From positions 248,001-312,000 of the forward strand of contig JBHENC010000006.1 in NCBI GenBank assembly GCA_046262295.1: a stretch of 64,000 nucleotides of DNA, given 5' to 3'. The notes under the pieces are model-generated. The model worked only from the letters and a program-made list of their open reading frames with translations, was not told the origin of the DNA and searched no databases. Shown here one piece after another: positions 1 through 7,611 of this stretch (positions are counted from its first letter, which is position 1; every line of letters begins with the position of its first letter). The position numbers and the translations under genes are program-made. This stretch comes from JBHENC01 sp046262295. GTDB lineage: Bacteria > Acidobacteriota > Blastocatellia > Pyrinomonadales > Pyrinomonadaceae.

Positions 1-485
1 CGAACCTGCGTGTACGCGGAAACGGGCGCAGGCACGCGCTTCGTCGTTCCGTCCGCTTGCTTCTCTTCGATCAACGGCTGCGCTTCAAACGTCTTGCCGC
101 CGTCAATGCTGTACGTGACTTCCGCCGCGTGTTCCGTCTCGGCGCTGCCTGCGATAAACACAGTGCCGCGCGGAATCTGCCCGACGGCTTTGTAGTCGCG
201 TGCCGCGCCGTCGCCATCGTTCTGCGAAATGATCGTCCAGCTCAAAGTCTCGCCCGGATTAACGGCGGAAACTTTCTCTAAGGGAAAGCCTGTGTGATCG
301 CGTTCGACCACGCCTGCGAGCGCGACTTTGATAAGCGGGCGCGCGGTGGTGGTGGTGGCGGCGTTTAAGGCGAAGGCGCGCGTTAGTTGTTTCGGCGCGA
401 AGGCCGCCGCCGCGACGCTCGCCGCGATAAGCAGGCACGACACCGCGACGGTGGCGCGGACGCGATTTTTAACTGCTGGCTTCAT
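1..485 (-). CDS. Secreted DUF11-like repeat protein (partial, runs off left edge)
   Basis: Only the first 161 residues are in the window. The start at 485 has a clear AAGGAGA ribosome site at 494-500. Residues 1-40 form a basic, then hydrophobic stretch (KNRVRATVAVSCLLIAASVA) typical of a signal peptide. Residues 50-160 read like the conserved-repeat (DUF11) fold: a 'VNPGETLSWTI' segment, a 'GTVFIAGS' strand and a 'VTYSIDGGKTF' strand. Such proteins are exported and often surface-associated; the exact role is unknown. It lies 73 bp downstream of the degenerate receiver gene on the same strand and could be co-transcribed with it. The family assignment rests on motif recognition only. Confidence 0.6.
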   Translation of the reverse strand, partial: MKPAVKNRVRATVAVSCLLIAASVAAAAFAPKQLTRAFALNAATTTTARPLIKVALAGVVERDHTGFPLEKVSAVNPGETLSWTIISQNDGDGAARDYKAVGQIPRGTVFIAGSAETEHAAEVTYSIDGGKTFEAQPLIEEKQADGTTKRVPAPVSAYTQV

Positions 486-558
486 GCTGGTTGTCTCCTT
501 GCAAAAGATGAATGAAAAATTCCGTTGAGTAATGTGTCGGATGTAGTGTCTTGCCGGG

Positions 559-939
559 TCAGGCGTGCAGCGCCGGAAGCTCTTGCTGGCGGAGCGCGTG
601 GCCGACGGCCTCTATGAAATCTTTGACGACGACGGGACGCGGCAACACAGCGGCGACGCGCGCCCGCGCCATTTCGCGCAAGACGGCGGCGGGGCTTTCA
701 TGAATGGCGATCAAGGCGACGTGCGGCGCGACTTCGCGCATCGCTTCGATAGCGCCGTTGCGCCCGAAGCCCGGCAGTTCCAGACCGAACGCGACGAGAT
801 CGAAACGTCCGCCGGAAGCTTCGCGCAACACGTCCATCGTGTGGCGGCACGTTTCCGCTTCGTGTCCGGCGGCGCGCAGTGCGTTGAGCAGCTTTCGCGT
901 CAACTCGCGGTCGTCATCGCAAACCATAATTCTCGCCAT
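559..939 (-). CDS. Degenerate response-regulator receiver domain, single-domain
   Basis: A 126-residue CheY-like protein with no output domain. The N-terminal acidic cluster C-D-D-D (residues 7-10) and the alternating beta/alpha pattern are typical of receiver domains. However the strand that should end in the phospho-accepting Asp reads 'FDLVAFGLELPG', placing Gly52 where Asp is expected. The usual Thr/Ser position reads 'IAIHE', and the conserved Lys-Pro is Arg-Pro ('LPRPVV'). All three phosphorylation-switch positions are therefore altered, so it is probably a pseudo-receiver acting by protein contact rather than phosphorylation. It lies downstream of a sigma-54 regulator gene on the same strand, across a 328-bp gap holding operator-like repeats. 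Confidence 0.75.
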   Translation of the reverse strand: MARIMVCDDDRELTRKLLNALRAAGHEAETCRHTMDVLREASGGRFDLVAFGLELPGFGRNGAIEAMREVAPHVALIAIHESPAAVLREMARARVAAVLPRPVVVKDFIEAVGHALRQQELPALHA

Positions 940-1267
940 ATCGGGAACTTCCTTTTCCTTGTTCGCTGCGTCTTAACGGCGCAATAGTTTTACGCCGCCG
1001 GACAAAGCCTAAAACAAACGGCGTACCGCAGGCGTGATGCGCTGCCAGCACGCTCCGCAAGATGTTGTAAGCACACGTGTTGAAGAAGTATTGGAGAAAA
1101 GTTAAGGAGACGGGCGGGGAAATCCGTAATGACAGGGGCGGCTGACGTTTTGTCACCCGCCCGACATTTTGTCAGCAGCTTCCGGCGAGACCCAACTAGG
1201 CGCGACTATGCTTTCGCGCACACTAAACTAAGCGATGCGCGCGATGAATAAAGAACTGCGATGCGGG
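940..1267. other. Intergenic region upstream of the pseudo-receiver gene
   Basis: No coding region is supported here. It contains two copies of a TGAC-N5-GTCA-like element (1143-1155 and 1162-1174) and a 12-mer GCACACGTGTTG at 1071-1082 that recurs inside the sigma-54 promoter at 5529-5540. At 1071 the -24/-12 dinucleotides are missing, so that copy is not a promoter by itself. The region is the likely promoter for the 559-939 gene and the 3' end of the sigma-54 regulator transcript. Confidence 0.5.
1143..1174. promoter_or_regulatory. Paired inverted-repeat operator candidate
   Basis: TGACGTTTTGTCA (1143-1155) is an inverted repeat with TGAC/GTCA arms. CGACATTTTGTCA (1162-1174) is a near copy 19 bp further on, centre to centre. 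Two similar dyads about two helical turns apart, upstream of a gene and beside a sigma-54 activator, look like binding sites for a dimeric regulator. Which protein binds is not known. Confidence 0.45.
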
Positions 1268-2734
1268 CTAGGAGTGTTCGGACGGTTCGGCGTGTGAGAG
1301 CGTGTTCGTGCCGGACAGCGTTTCGTATTCGCGTAGCTTGCGGTAGAGCGTGCGTGCGGAGATGCCGAGCAGGGCGGCGGCGCGGTCGCGGTTGCCGCCG
1401 GTTTCCTCCAGCACGCGCAGGATGTGTTGGCGTTCCAACTCATCGAGTGTGACGGATGCGCCCGCCGGTGTCAGGCCGCCGCCCGCGTGCGCGCTCGAAC
1501 TGTTTTGCGATGCGATGTGCCGCGTCGGATCGTCGGGCATTGCGGGCAGAATCTGTGCGGCTTCGAGCACGTCCGTTGCGGAAAGCGCGGCGGCGCGTTC
1601 CAGCGAGTTGCGCAGCTCGCGCACGTTGCCCGGCCATTCATACTCCGTCAGGCGGCGGCGCGTTTCGTCCGAAAGATAAAGCGCCGGACGATTGAAACGC
1701 TGGCGATAGATCGTGAGAAAATAATCTACCAGTGCGGGAATATCTTCGCGCCGTTCGCGCAAGGGCGGCACGTGAAGCGAGATGACGTTGAGGCGATAAA
1801 AAAGGTCTGCGCGAAAACGGCCTTCGCGCACGTCTTCGGCAAGACGGCGGTTGGTGGCGGCAATGATACGCACGTCGGCCATCTGGTCGCGCGTCGAACC
1901 GACGCGGCGAAAGCGTCCCTGTTCGAGAAATTGCAAAAGCTTGACCTGCGAAGCGAGCGGCATCTCTCCGACTTCGTCAAGAAACAACGACGCGCCGTCG
2001 GCGGCTTCGATCAACCCGCGCTTGAGAGCGGACGCGCCCGTGAACGCGCCCTTCTCGTGCCCGAAAAATTCCGACTCGAAAAGTGCTTCGGGCAGCGCGC
2101 CGCAGTTGACGGTGATGACGGGCAAGGCCGCGCGCGAACTGCGCGAATGAATAAAGCGGGCGAGCACATCTTTGCCCGTGCCGGATTCGCCCGTGATGAT
2201 GACGGTTGAATCGAGGGTCGCGGCGGTTTCGGCAAGCGCGACGAGGCCGCGCATCTGCGGGCTTTCGTAAACAACGGCGGGCGCTGCGGAGGTTGCGCCG
2301 TCTTCATCCGCCTGCGGCTGCTCGATTGTCTGGCGCAATGAAGCGTTCTGCCGCACGAGCCTGCGTTTCTCGTCCGCCTTGCGAATGACGGCTTCCATTT
2401 CGTCGAGCGTCGAAGGCTTCGTCAGGTAATCGTAAGCGCCGAGACGCATCGCTTCGATGCCGGTCGAAAGCGATGTGTCGGCGGTCAGCATGATGACTTC
2501 CGGCGCATCCTCCATCTTGCGAATCTCGCGCAGAGCATCGAGGCCGGACAGCACGCCCGGCATATTGATGTCCAACAGCACGACGTCGTAATCAACTTCG
2601 CGCAACGTCGTCATCGCTTCATCGCCCGAAGCCGCCGACGCCGTATGGAAACCGGAACGCGCGAGCTGCTGCGGCACAAGCCGACGCAACAACGCATCGT
2701 CATCCACAATCAACACGCGAATCTTACGGCTCAT
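1268..2734 (-). CDS. Sigma-54-dependent response regulator (NtrC family)
   Basis: A 488-residue transcription activator with three domains. Residues 1-120 are a receiver with acidic residues D11-D13 and phospho-acceptor D55 ('LLDINMPG'). The middle is an AAA+ sigma-54 interaction domain with Walker A 'GESGTGKD', the sigma-54 contact motif 'GAFTGA' and an 'LFLDEVGEM' Walker B. The C-terminus is a Fis-type helix-turn-helix ('GNRDRAAALLGISARTLYRK'). When phosphorylated it should remodel sigma-54 RNA polymerase at -24/-12 promoters. The start at 2734 (MSRKIRVLIVDDD) was chosen because the receiver fold begins there. The likely partner is the kinase at 3512-5182, but a MazEF module sits between them. 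A sigma-54 promoter at 5527 is a plausible target. Confidence 0.93.
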   Translation of the reverse strand: MSRKIRVLIVDDDALLRRLVPQQLARSGFHTASAASGDEAMTTLREVDYDVVLLDINMPGVLSGLDALREIRKMEDAPEVIMLTADTSLSTGIEAMRLGAYDYLTKPSTLDEMEAVIRKADEKRRLVRQNASLRQTIEQPQADEDGATSAAPAVVYESPQMRGLVALAETAATLDSTVIITGESGTGKDVLARFIHSRSSRAALPVITVNCGALPEALFESEFFGHEKGAFTGASALKRGLIEAADGASLFLDEVGEMPLASQVKLLQFLEQGRFRRVGSTRDQMADVRIIAATNRRLAEDVREGRFRADLFYRLNVISLHVPPLRERREDIPALVDYFLTIYRQRFNRPALYLSDETRRRLTEYEWPGNVRELRNSLERAAALSATDVLEAAQILPAMPDDPTRHIASQNSSSAHAGGGLTPAGASVTLDELERQHILRVLEETGGNRDRAAALLGISARTLYRKLREYETLSGTNTLSHAEPSEHS

Positions 2735-2860
2735 ACGTTTACCAAAAAACTTCCGCCGGAATGCAGCACTAAGAGCGTTACAACTTAACCAGCACCGCAA
2801 CCTAAGACAAAAGAAAAAGTTAAGCGTAGCATTTGATAATCAACAGCTCTTTGGAGACGG

Positions 2861-3190
2861 TTAAAGCAGAGCCTTGAGCTTTTTCAACGCTTCTTCTACT
2901 ACCGAAACCGGAAGCCTGGCGATCAACTCCGCGTTTCTCGCTTTCCAATCAAGGCTCTTAACTTGATCTGACAAGACGGCTCCCATAATCTTCAGCCCCG
3001 CCGGAATAACCACCTCGAACGGATAGCCTTTGATCTGATTTGTGATGGGACTAAAGATAGCCAGCCCGACTTTGCGGTTGTATGTTGCGGGAGAAAGCAC
3101 AAGGCACGGACGCCTTCCGGCCTGCTCATGGCCTGCTTGAGGATTCAAGCTAATCCACACCGCGTCGCCGCGATCAGGCACATAAGCCAT
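2861..3190 (-). CDS. mazF: MazF/PemK-family endoribonuclease toxin
   Basis: A 109-residue toxin of the MazF/PemK family, expected to cleave mRNA at short sequence sites when its antitoxin is degraded. The hallmark start 'MAYVPDRGDAVWISLNPQAG' and the following 'HEQAGRRPCLVLSP' are characteristic, as is 'KGYPFEVVIP' with the later 'SDQVKSLDW' strand. The ATG at 3190 shares one base with the antitoxin stop codon (TGATG), indicating translational coupling; an in-frame TTG at 3196 is an alternative. The order antitoxin then toxin is classical. The pair lies between a response regulator and its probable kinase, all on the minus strand. Confidence 0.93.
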   Translation of the reverse strand: MAYVPDRGDAVWISLNPQAGHEQAGRRPCLVLSPATYNRKVGLAIFSPITNQIKGYPFEVVIPAGLKIMGAVLSDQVKSLDWKARNAELIARLPVSVVEEALKKLKALL

Positions 3191-3432
3191 CACCAATCCT
3201 CTTTTCCAGCCGCCTCGCCGGTATCGAATTCCCCATGCAAATTACGCTTCGTGACACCGGCCAGCAATTCTTCAAGCGTAAATTCCGGCTCTGTTATCGG
3301 CGTCACCACGATCTTTCCACGATTCAGCGAAACTTCCACTGCCGAACCCTGCTCGATCCCCGATTCGACGGCAAACGATTTTGGAATACGCAACGCCAGG
3401 CTATTGCCCCATCTTTGAATCTGCGCTTTCAC
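3190..3432 (-). CDS. mazE: MazE-like AbrB-fold antitoxin
   Basis: An 80-residue protein starting at GTG 3432, with GGGAGG eight bases upstream. It begins 'VKAQIQRWGNSLALRIPKSF', the swapped-hairpin AbrB/MazE DNA-binding fold, and continues 'GSAVEVSLNRGKIVVTP'. The C-terminal acidic segment should wrap the toxin. It would neutralise the neighbouring MazF and, with it, repress this operon. The reading frame is open upstream of the GTG, but that extension does not resemble the family, so the GTG is preferred. Confidence 0.9.
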   Translation of the reverse strand: MKAQIQRWGNSLALRIPKSFAVESGIEQGSAVEVSLNRGKIVVTPITEPEFTLEELLAGVTKRNLHGEFDTGEAAGKEDW

Positions 3433-3511
3433 GGCCTGCCTCCCTTCGTATCTACAAAGAAGATACAATGAAACTACGAGACGCGCAACCCTTACCAGAG
3501 AATCAGGCTGG

Positions 3512-5182
3512 TTATGCAGTATCCGGCGCGCGGCGTGGAATCCAGAGGCGAAAGCGGCTGCCTGCGCCCGGCTTCGATTCGACGGTGAGCGCGCCGCCAA
3601 GTGCTTCCGCGAGCGTGGTGCAGATGGCGAGTCCCAGTCCTGAGCCGCGCCCGGCTTCCTTCGTGGTAAAGAACGGATCGAAGATGCGCGTCAAAAGTTC
3701 CGGCGGGATGCCGCGTCCCGTGTCGGCGACTTCAATCGCAATGCGCTCGCCGTGCGCCTTACTGGAAACGGTGACGACGCCCGCCTCGCCCGCGAAACCG
3801 TCAATCGCGTTGCTCAAAAGATTATCCAACACCTGACGCAGCATCGCTTCGTCGGTCGCCACCTCGCGCACCTCTTCATCGAGGGCGACGACGACTTCGA
3901 CGCCTGCGCCGCCCGCGCGTTGCTGAAATAATTTTACGCATTGTTCAAGCACGGAATTGATTGCGCACGCGGCGCGGCGGGCGCGACGTTGACGCGCCAG
4001 ATCGAGCAGGCCGCGCGTGATGGCTTTGCAACGCAACGCCTGCCGCACAATCTCTTCCAGATAAAAATTCCAGTCGCGTTCTTCCGCAATAACGCGCAAA
4101 CTCTCATCGCCGCGCACGTCGCGCAACGTGGCTTCGGCGCAGGTTGTGATGGCGGCGAGCGGGTTGTTGATTTCGTGCGCGACACCTGCCGCGAGTTGTC
4201 CCACCGTCGCCAGTCTGCGCGAGCGTGATAACTGTTCCTGCATCTCCGCGAGTTCCGTCACGTCGCTCCATGTGATAACGCTCCAGCCCGCTCCGCCTTC
4301 CATCGCTTCGAGCGGCGCGACCTGCACCAGATAACGCCTGCCGTCTTCGGCGCGCAGATCAAAAGAAGAAGCCGTCGGCGTTTCCGCTGCCGTCGCGCTC
4401 GCTGTTGCATCCGCAGATTTCGACGGGTGAAGCGCCTGCTTCATGTGAAAAGCGGAGGCGCGTTTTCCGAAAAGTTGTGAGAAGGCTTCGGCGGACGACA
4501 TCCCGACGACTTCGGCGGGCGTGCGTTCCATCATCTCCGCCGCGCGCGTGTTGCAACGCACGATGCGCGTTTTATCGTCGTGGACGATAAGACCGTCGGA
4601 GATGGCGTCGAAGGTCTGTTCCCAGATGCGCTTGCTTGCGCCGACGTGCTCAAAGAGCCGCGCATTGTCGAGCGCAAGCGCGGCCATGTCCGCCAAGCCT
4701 TCGAGCAGTTGCTTTTCGTCATCCGAAAATGAATGTGTCGAGCGAAAACCGACGATCAGCACGCCCAGCTTTTCGCCGTGTGCGTGAAGCGGTGCGAGCG
4801 CTACATCGCGCACACCTTCCGCGCCGTGCAAAGGAAATTCGCTCGCGGGAAGGCCATCCGGCGCGCCGATGCCTTCCAGAATCATGATTTGTTCGGCGTG
4901 TGCGGCGCGCGTCGCCACTTCGCCCTGCAACGGCCTTGTAAACTCCTTTTCGTCCGCCACGACGCGGGCACGAAAGCCGCTCAAAGCTTTCCATGTGATC
5001 GTTTCATCGGCGAGCGAAAAGCTTGCGACGCTCACGGTGTCGGCACGCATGATACGCCTGACCATCGCCACCACCATGCGAAGCGTCGCCGCGCTTTCGG
5101 GCTGCCCGCTCTGCCCGCGCTTCGCTTCTTCAGGCGTCATATCGGCGCGCCCCCGATGCGCTTCCGCTTGTGTTTGCTTCAT
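3512..5182 (-). CDS. GAF-PAS sensor histidine kinase (NtrB-like)
   Basis: A 556-residue cytoplasmic kinase with no membrane segment. A GAF domain covers about residues 30-175, a PAS domain about 185-310 ('ISDGLIVHDDKTRIVRCN'), then a HisKA dimerisation helix with the phospho-accepting His in 'AAGVAHEINNPLAAI'. The HATPase_c domain shows N box 'DNLLSNAIDG', G1 'DTGRGIP', F box 'FDPFFTTK' and G2 'GSGLGLAI'. It should autophosphorylate in response to a soluble or redox signal and pass phosphate to the sigma-54 regulator at 1268-2734. A low-complexity Ala/Thr/Ser stretch interrupts the PAS domain. The MazEF pair starts 80 bp downstream. Confidence 0.92.
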   Translation of the reverse strand: MKQTQAEAHRGRADMTPEEAKRGQSGQPESAATLRMVVAMVRRIMRADTVSVASFSLADETITWKALSGFRARVVADEKEFTRPLQGEVATRAAHAEQIMILEGIGAPDGLPASEFPLHGAEGVRDVALAPLHAHGEKLGVLIVGFRSTHSFSDDEKQLLEGLADMAALALDNARLFEHVGASKRIWEQTFDAISDGLIVHDDKTRIVRCNTRAAEMMERTPAEVVGMSSAEAFSQLFGKRASAFHMKQALHPSKSADATASATAAETPTASSFDLRAEDGRRYLVQVAPLEAMEGGAGWSVITWSDVTELAEMQEQLSRSRRLATVGQLAAGVAHEINNPLAAITTCAEATLRDVRGDESLRVIAEERDWNFYLEEIVRQALRCKAITRGLLDLARQRRARRAACAINSVLEQCVKLFQQRAGGAGVEVVVALDEEVREVATDEAMLRQVLDNLLSNAIDGFAGEAGVVTVSSKAHGERIAIEVADTGRGIPPELLTRIFDPFFTTKEAGRGSGLGLAICTTLAEALGGALTVESKPGAGSRFRLWIPRRAPDTA

Positions 5183-5616
5183 AGAGTTTCAGGTCGTGCT
5201 ATTTGAAGTGTGCGTGTATGCAGCGCGTCGGGAATCGCTGCCGGATGGCCGCTGAAGAACGATTGATGCCGCCGTTGCGCTTTATTTCTATGCGTAGACG
5301 TGCCCGGCGGTCAAGCGAAAAAGCGTAGGCTTCATCACGCGGCGATAAAAAAAGCCTTCCTGCGGGCGCACCGCCCGGCGATGCTTTCATGCAAAGGTTT
5401 TCATGCAAGTGCGTTCGTCGCCTGTCTCGATTAACCGCCGCGTTCTTCTTTCAATTGCTGCGGCAATGCTGCACCGCGATTAATTGAAAGTCTTATGCCA
5501 GCCCGTTTTTTTCAACACTTCGCAGGCGGCACACGTGTTGCAAAACTATCTCACAAGTGTAAGTCCAGAGGGATGCCAGTTAATTCCCGGACAATCTTAA
5601 CCAAAGGAAGAATCAA
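5183..5616. other. Divergent intergenic region with sigma-54 promoter
   Basis: This region separates the kinase (minus) from the beta-barrel gene (plus). It holds a 9-bp perfect inverted repeat, CTTTCAATT (5448-5456) and AATTGAAAG (5482-5490), 37 bp upstream of a sigma-54 core promoter at 5527-5543; the dyad is a candidate enhancer site. Two TTTCATGCAA copies lie near 5385-5407. No gene is supported before 5617. Confidence 0.5.
5527..5543 (+). promoter_or_regulatory. Sigma-54 (-24/-12) promoter
   Basis: The sequence CGGCACACGTGTTGCAA has GG at 5528-5529 and GC at 5540-5541, exactly ten bases apart. It matches the consensus TGGCAC-N5-TTGCA at all but one position. Transcription would begin near 5553, 64 bases before the ATG at 5617. 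The adjacent sigma-54 activator at 1268-2734 is the natural candidate regulator. Confidence 0.75.
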
Positions 5617-6247
5617 ATGTTGCAACAGCTTTTCGCGCTGGCCGCCATTATCCTGTTCGTTATATTTTGCCCGGCTCTCACGCGCGCGCAAACGAGCGAG
5701 CGTAAGGTTGAAGTCGGCATCGCTCTTCACTTCACTCATCCTCGGCAACTTCCCTACGCGGAGTTCGTTAACTAACGGCGACGCGACGGTGAACGGACTT
5801 GGCGGAAGATTCAGCTACAACTTCACGGAAAACTTTGCGCTCGACACGGAAGCCAGCTTTTTCCCGGAAACGCATCTTGGCAACGACCAGATCGGCCAGA
5901 AGACGCAAGCCTTCGCGGGCATCAAATCAGGCAAGCGTTTCAATCACATAGGCTTCTTCGCCAAAGCCAGACCCGGCGTGATGTTCATCGGCGAAGTGAC
6001 CTCATCGCTTGACTGCAAGGCCGGGCGAAACTTCACCGTCTGCCGCCCGAACCACAACAACTTCGCTTTCGACACGGGCGGCATCATCGAAGTTTATCCG
6101 ACAAAACACGCAATCATTCGCCTCGATGTGGGCGATACGATCATTCGCCTGAAACGCACCGGCGGCGGCCTGCTCTTTCCCGCCGAAACCATCACCAACA
6201 CGACGCACAACTTTCAAGCGAGCATCGCCTTCAGCTACAGGTTCTAA
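5617..6247 (+). pseudogene. Outer membrane beta-barrel protein gene with an apparent frameshift
   Basis: The ATG at 5617 has an AAAGGAAG ribosome site and opens a textbook signal peptide (MLQQLFALAAIILFVIFCPA, cleavage after 'TRAQ'), then 'TSERKVEVG'. That frame stops within 20 codons. The next frame carries the rest of the protein from about 5717: 'ASLFTSLILGNF', 'GLGGRFSYNFTENFALDTEA' and a terminal beta-strand 'FQASIAFSYRF' ending in Phe, as outer membrane barrels do. A one-base shift around 5713-5720 (GTC-G-GCA) joins the two into one porin-like protein of about 209 residues. It is either a recent mutation, a sequencing error, or recoding. A longer open frame from 5495 has no signal peptide and is not the true start. 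Confidence 0.75.
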
Positions 6248-6323
6248 CGCGAAGGCCCGATTGCTCTCGCCGTCAAGGAGCGAAATCGTCCGTCAGGCGG
6301 CCGAGCTAAAAAAGCTTGATTCC

Positions 6324-6373
6324 TACAACAAAGTCGTTGTATAACATTTTCGTTGTACAACGATTTTGTTGTA
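6324..6373. promoter_or_regulatory. 16-bp-phased GTTGTA/TACAAC operator array
   Basis: GTTGTA occurs at 6336, 6352 and 6368, exactly 16 bp apart. TACAAC occurs at 6324 and 6356, so TACAAC-N6-GTTGTA dyads are formed at 6324-6341 and 6356-6373. Between them lies the perfect palindrome CGTTGTACAACG (6351-6362). The array ends 13 bp before the ATG of the first ATPase, where it would block or recruit polymerase. It looks like a cooperative repressor operator; the cognate regulator is unknown. Confidence 0.65.
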
Positions 6374-6386
6374 GAGGATTATCGTC

Positions 6387-7598
6387 ATGGTTGCAAATCG
6401 CGTCGGTTCGCCGGTCGTGGGAACGGATTTCTATGGCCGCGATAAATTCGTTGATCTCGTTTGGAACAAACTCGAAGCCGGAAATGTGCTGCTGGCCGCG
6501 CCGCGCCGTTTCGGTAAGACGAGCATCATGTACCGCCTGATTGATAAACCTCGCGGGGATTGCAGTCTCGTCCACGCCGATCTCGAACACCTCACCGAAC
6601 CCGCCGACTTGCTTGCGCTTCTCATCGTGCAACTTGCGAAGGATGACCGCTTTGCGAAAATCGTCAACGCTCTGAGTTACGTTCCTAAAACGCTCTGGTC
6701 GCGCTTCAAGGCGAACTTCGAGGAAGTGGAACTCTTCAAGTTGAAAGTTAAGCTGCGAAACGAACTGCGCGAAGGCTGGCAGGAAAAAGGCGAGGAACTT
6801 TTCAGGCGCGTGGCCGCCGCGCAAAACACTGTGGTCTTCATCTTGGACGAATTCCCGATGATGATTGATCGCATGGCACGCTCGGAAACTCAACGTGAAG
6901 AAGCCAGGACGATGCTTCGCTGGCTGCGCAGATTGCGCCAATCGCCCGAACTGAAAAATGTGCGTTTCCTTATCGCAGGCTCGATTGGCATCGGGCACGT
7001 ACTCAACGATCTGGGGGAAATTACCGCGATCAACGACTTCGAGCAATTGACGTTGCCGCCCTTTCCGCCGAAAGTCGCCGCCGCGTTGCTCGACGAACTC
7101 GCTGCGACACACCGGATTCCCATTTCGCAACCCGGCAAGCGAAAGATGCTCGAAGTAATCGGCGCGCCGATTCCTTACTTCCTTCAGGTCATCTTTTCAG
7201 AAGTCGCCAAAGCTCACGCGCAGGACGAAGAGGCCGTCACGCCGAAGAGAGTCGAGCAAATCTACCGCGACAAAGTGCTGGGCGTTGATTGCAAAACTTA
7301 TTTCGATCACTACTACGGGCGGCTGCGCGATTACTATCCGCGCGCCGATGAGAAAGCCGTCAAGCGTATCCTGCGCGAGTTGGCCGTCGTCGGTTCGCTC
7401 ACGCGCGATGCTTGCTATCAATTTTACAGGAACGAGACGGGCAGCCGCGCCGACCTTGAAGAGTTCAATCGCCTGATGACCGATCTCGAAGTTGATTTCT
7501 ACCTTCGCTTCGATGTGGACGCGCGCCGGTATGAGTTTGCCTCCAAGCTGCTGCGCGATTGGTGGCTGCGTCATTACGCGATGGAAGCCGAAGGTTGA
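6387..7598 (+). CDS. STAND/archaeal-type AAA+ ATPase with C-terminal winged helix
   Basis: A 403-residue ATPase of the archaeal ATPase group (COG1672-like). The P-loop is 'APRRFGKTSIM' (about residues 37-47), with Ala at the first glycine position. Walker B is 'VVFILDEFPMM'. Sensor-like 'NVRFLIAGSIGI' and a winged-helix-like C-terminal part ('VDFYLRFDVDARRYEFASKL') follow. Proteins of this build act as NTP-driven switches; some are defence sensors, others regulators. No effector domain is visible. It starts 13 bp after a dense operator array and is followed after 13 bp by a second, larger ATPase, so the two form an operon. Confidence 0.85.
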   Translation: MVANRVGSPVVGTDFYGRDKFVDLVWNKLEAGNVLLAAPRRFGKTSIMYRLIDKPRGDCSLVHADLEHLTEPADLLALLIVQLAKDDRFAKIVNALSYVPKTLWSRFKANFEEVELFKLKVKLRNELREGWQEKGEELFRRVAAAQNTVVFILDEFPMMIDRMARSETQREEARTMLRWLRRLRQSPELKNVRFLIAGSIGIGHVLNDLGEITAINDFEQLTLPPFPPKVAAALLDELAATHRIPISQPGKRKMLEVIGAPIPYFLQVIFSEVAKAHAQDEEAVTPKRVEQIYRDKVLGVDCKTYFDHYYGRLRDYYPRADEKAVKRILRELAVVGSLTRDACYQFYRNETGSRADLEEFNRLMTDLEVDFYLRFDVDARRYEFASKLLRDWWLRHYAMEAEG

Positions 7599-7611
7599 GG
7601 GCGAGAAAAAT

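Noticed and set aside
1071..1082. Second sigma-54 promoter sharing GCACACGTGTTG
   Set aside because: The 12-mer matches the real promoter at 5529, but the GG and GC dinucleotides are lost here and the gene lies on the other strand.
1424..2209. Long plus-strand open frame opposite the sigma-54 regulator
   Set aside because: It is antisense to a complete, motif-verified gene; GC-rich coding strands routinely leave long empty frames opposite. No ribosome site or domain.
5495..5616. Earlier start for the beta-barrel gene at 5495
   Set aside because: The extension encodes a basic, non-signal sequence in a different frame from the clear signal peptide at 5617, which has a good ribosome site.
6306..7130. 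Long minus-strand frame opposite the first ATPase
   Set aside because: Shadow of the ATPase gene, whose P-loop and Walker B are on the plus strand; its composition is not protein-like.
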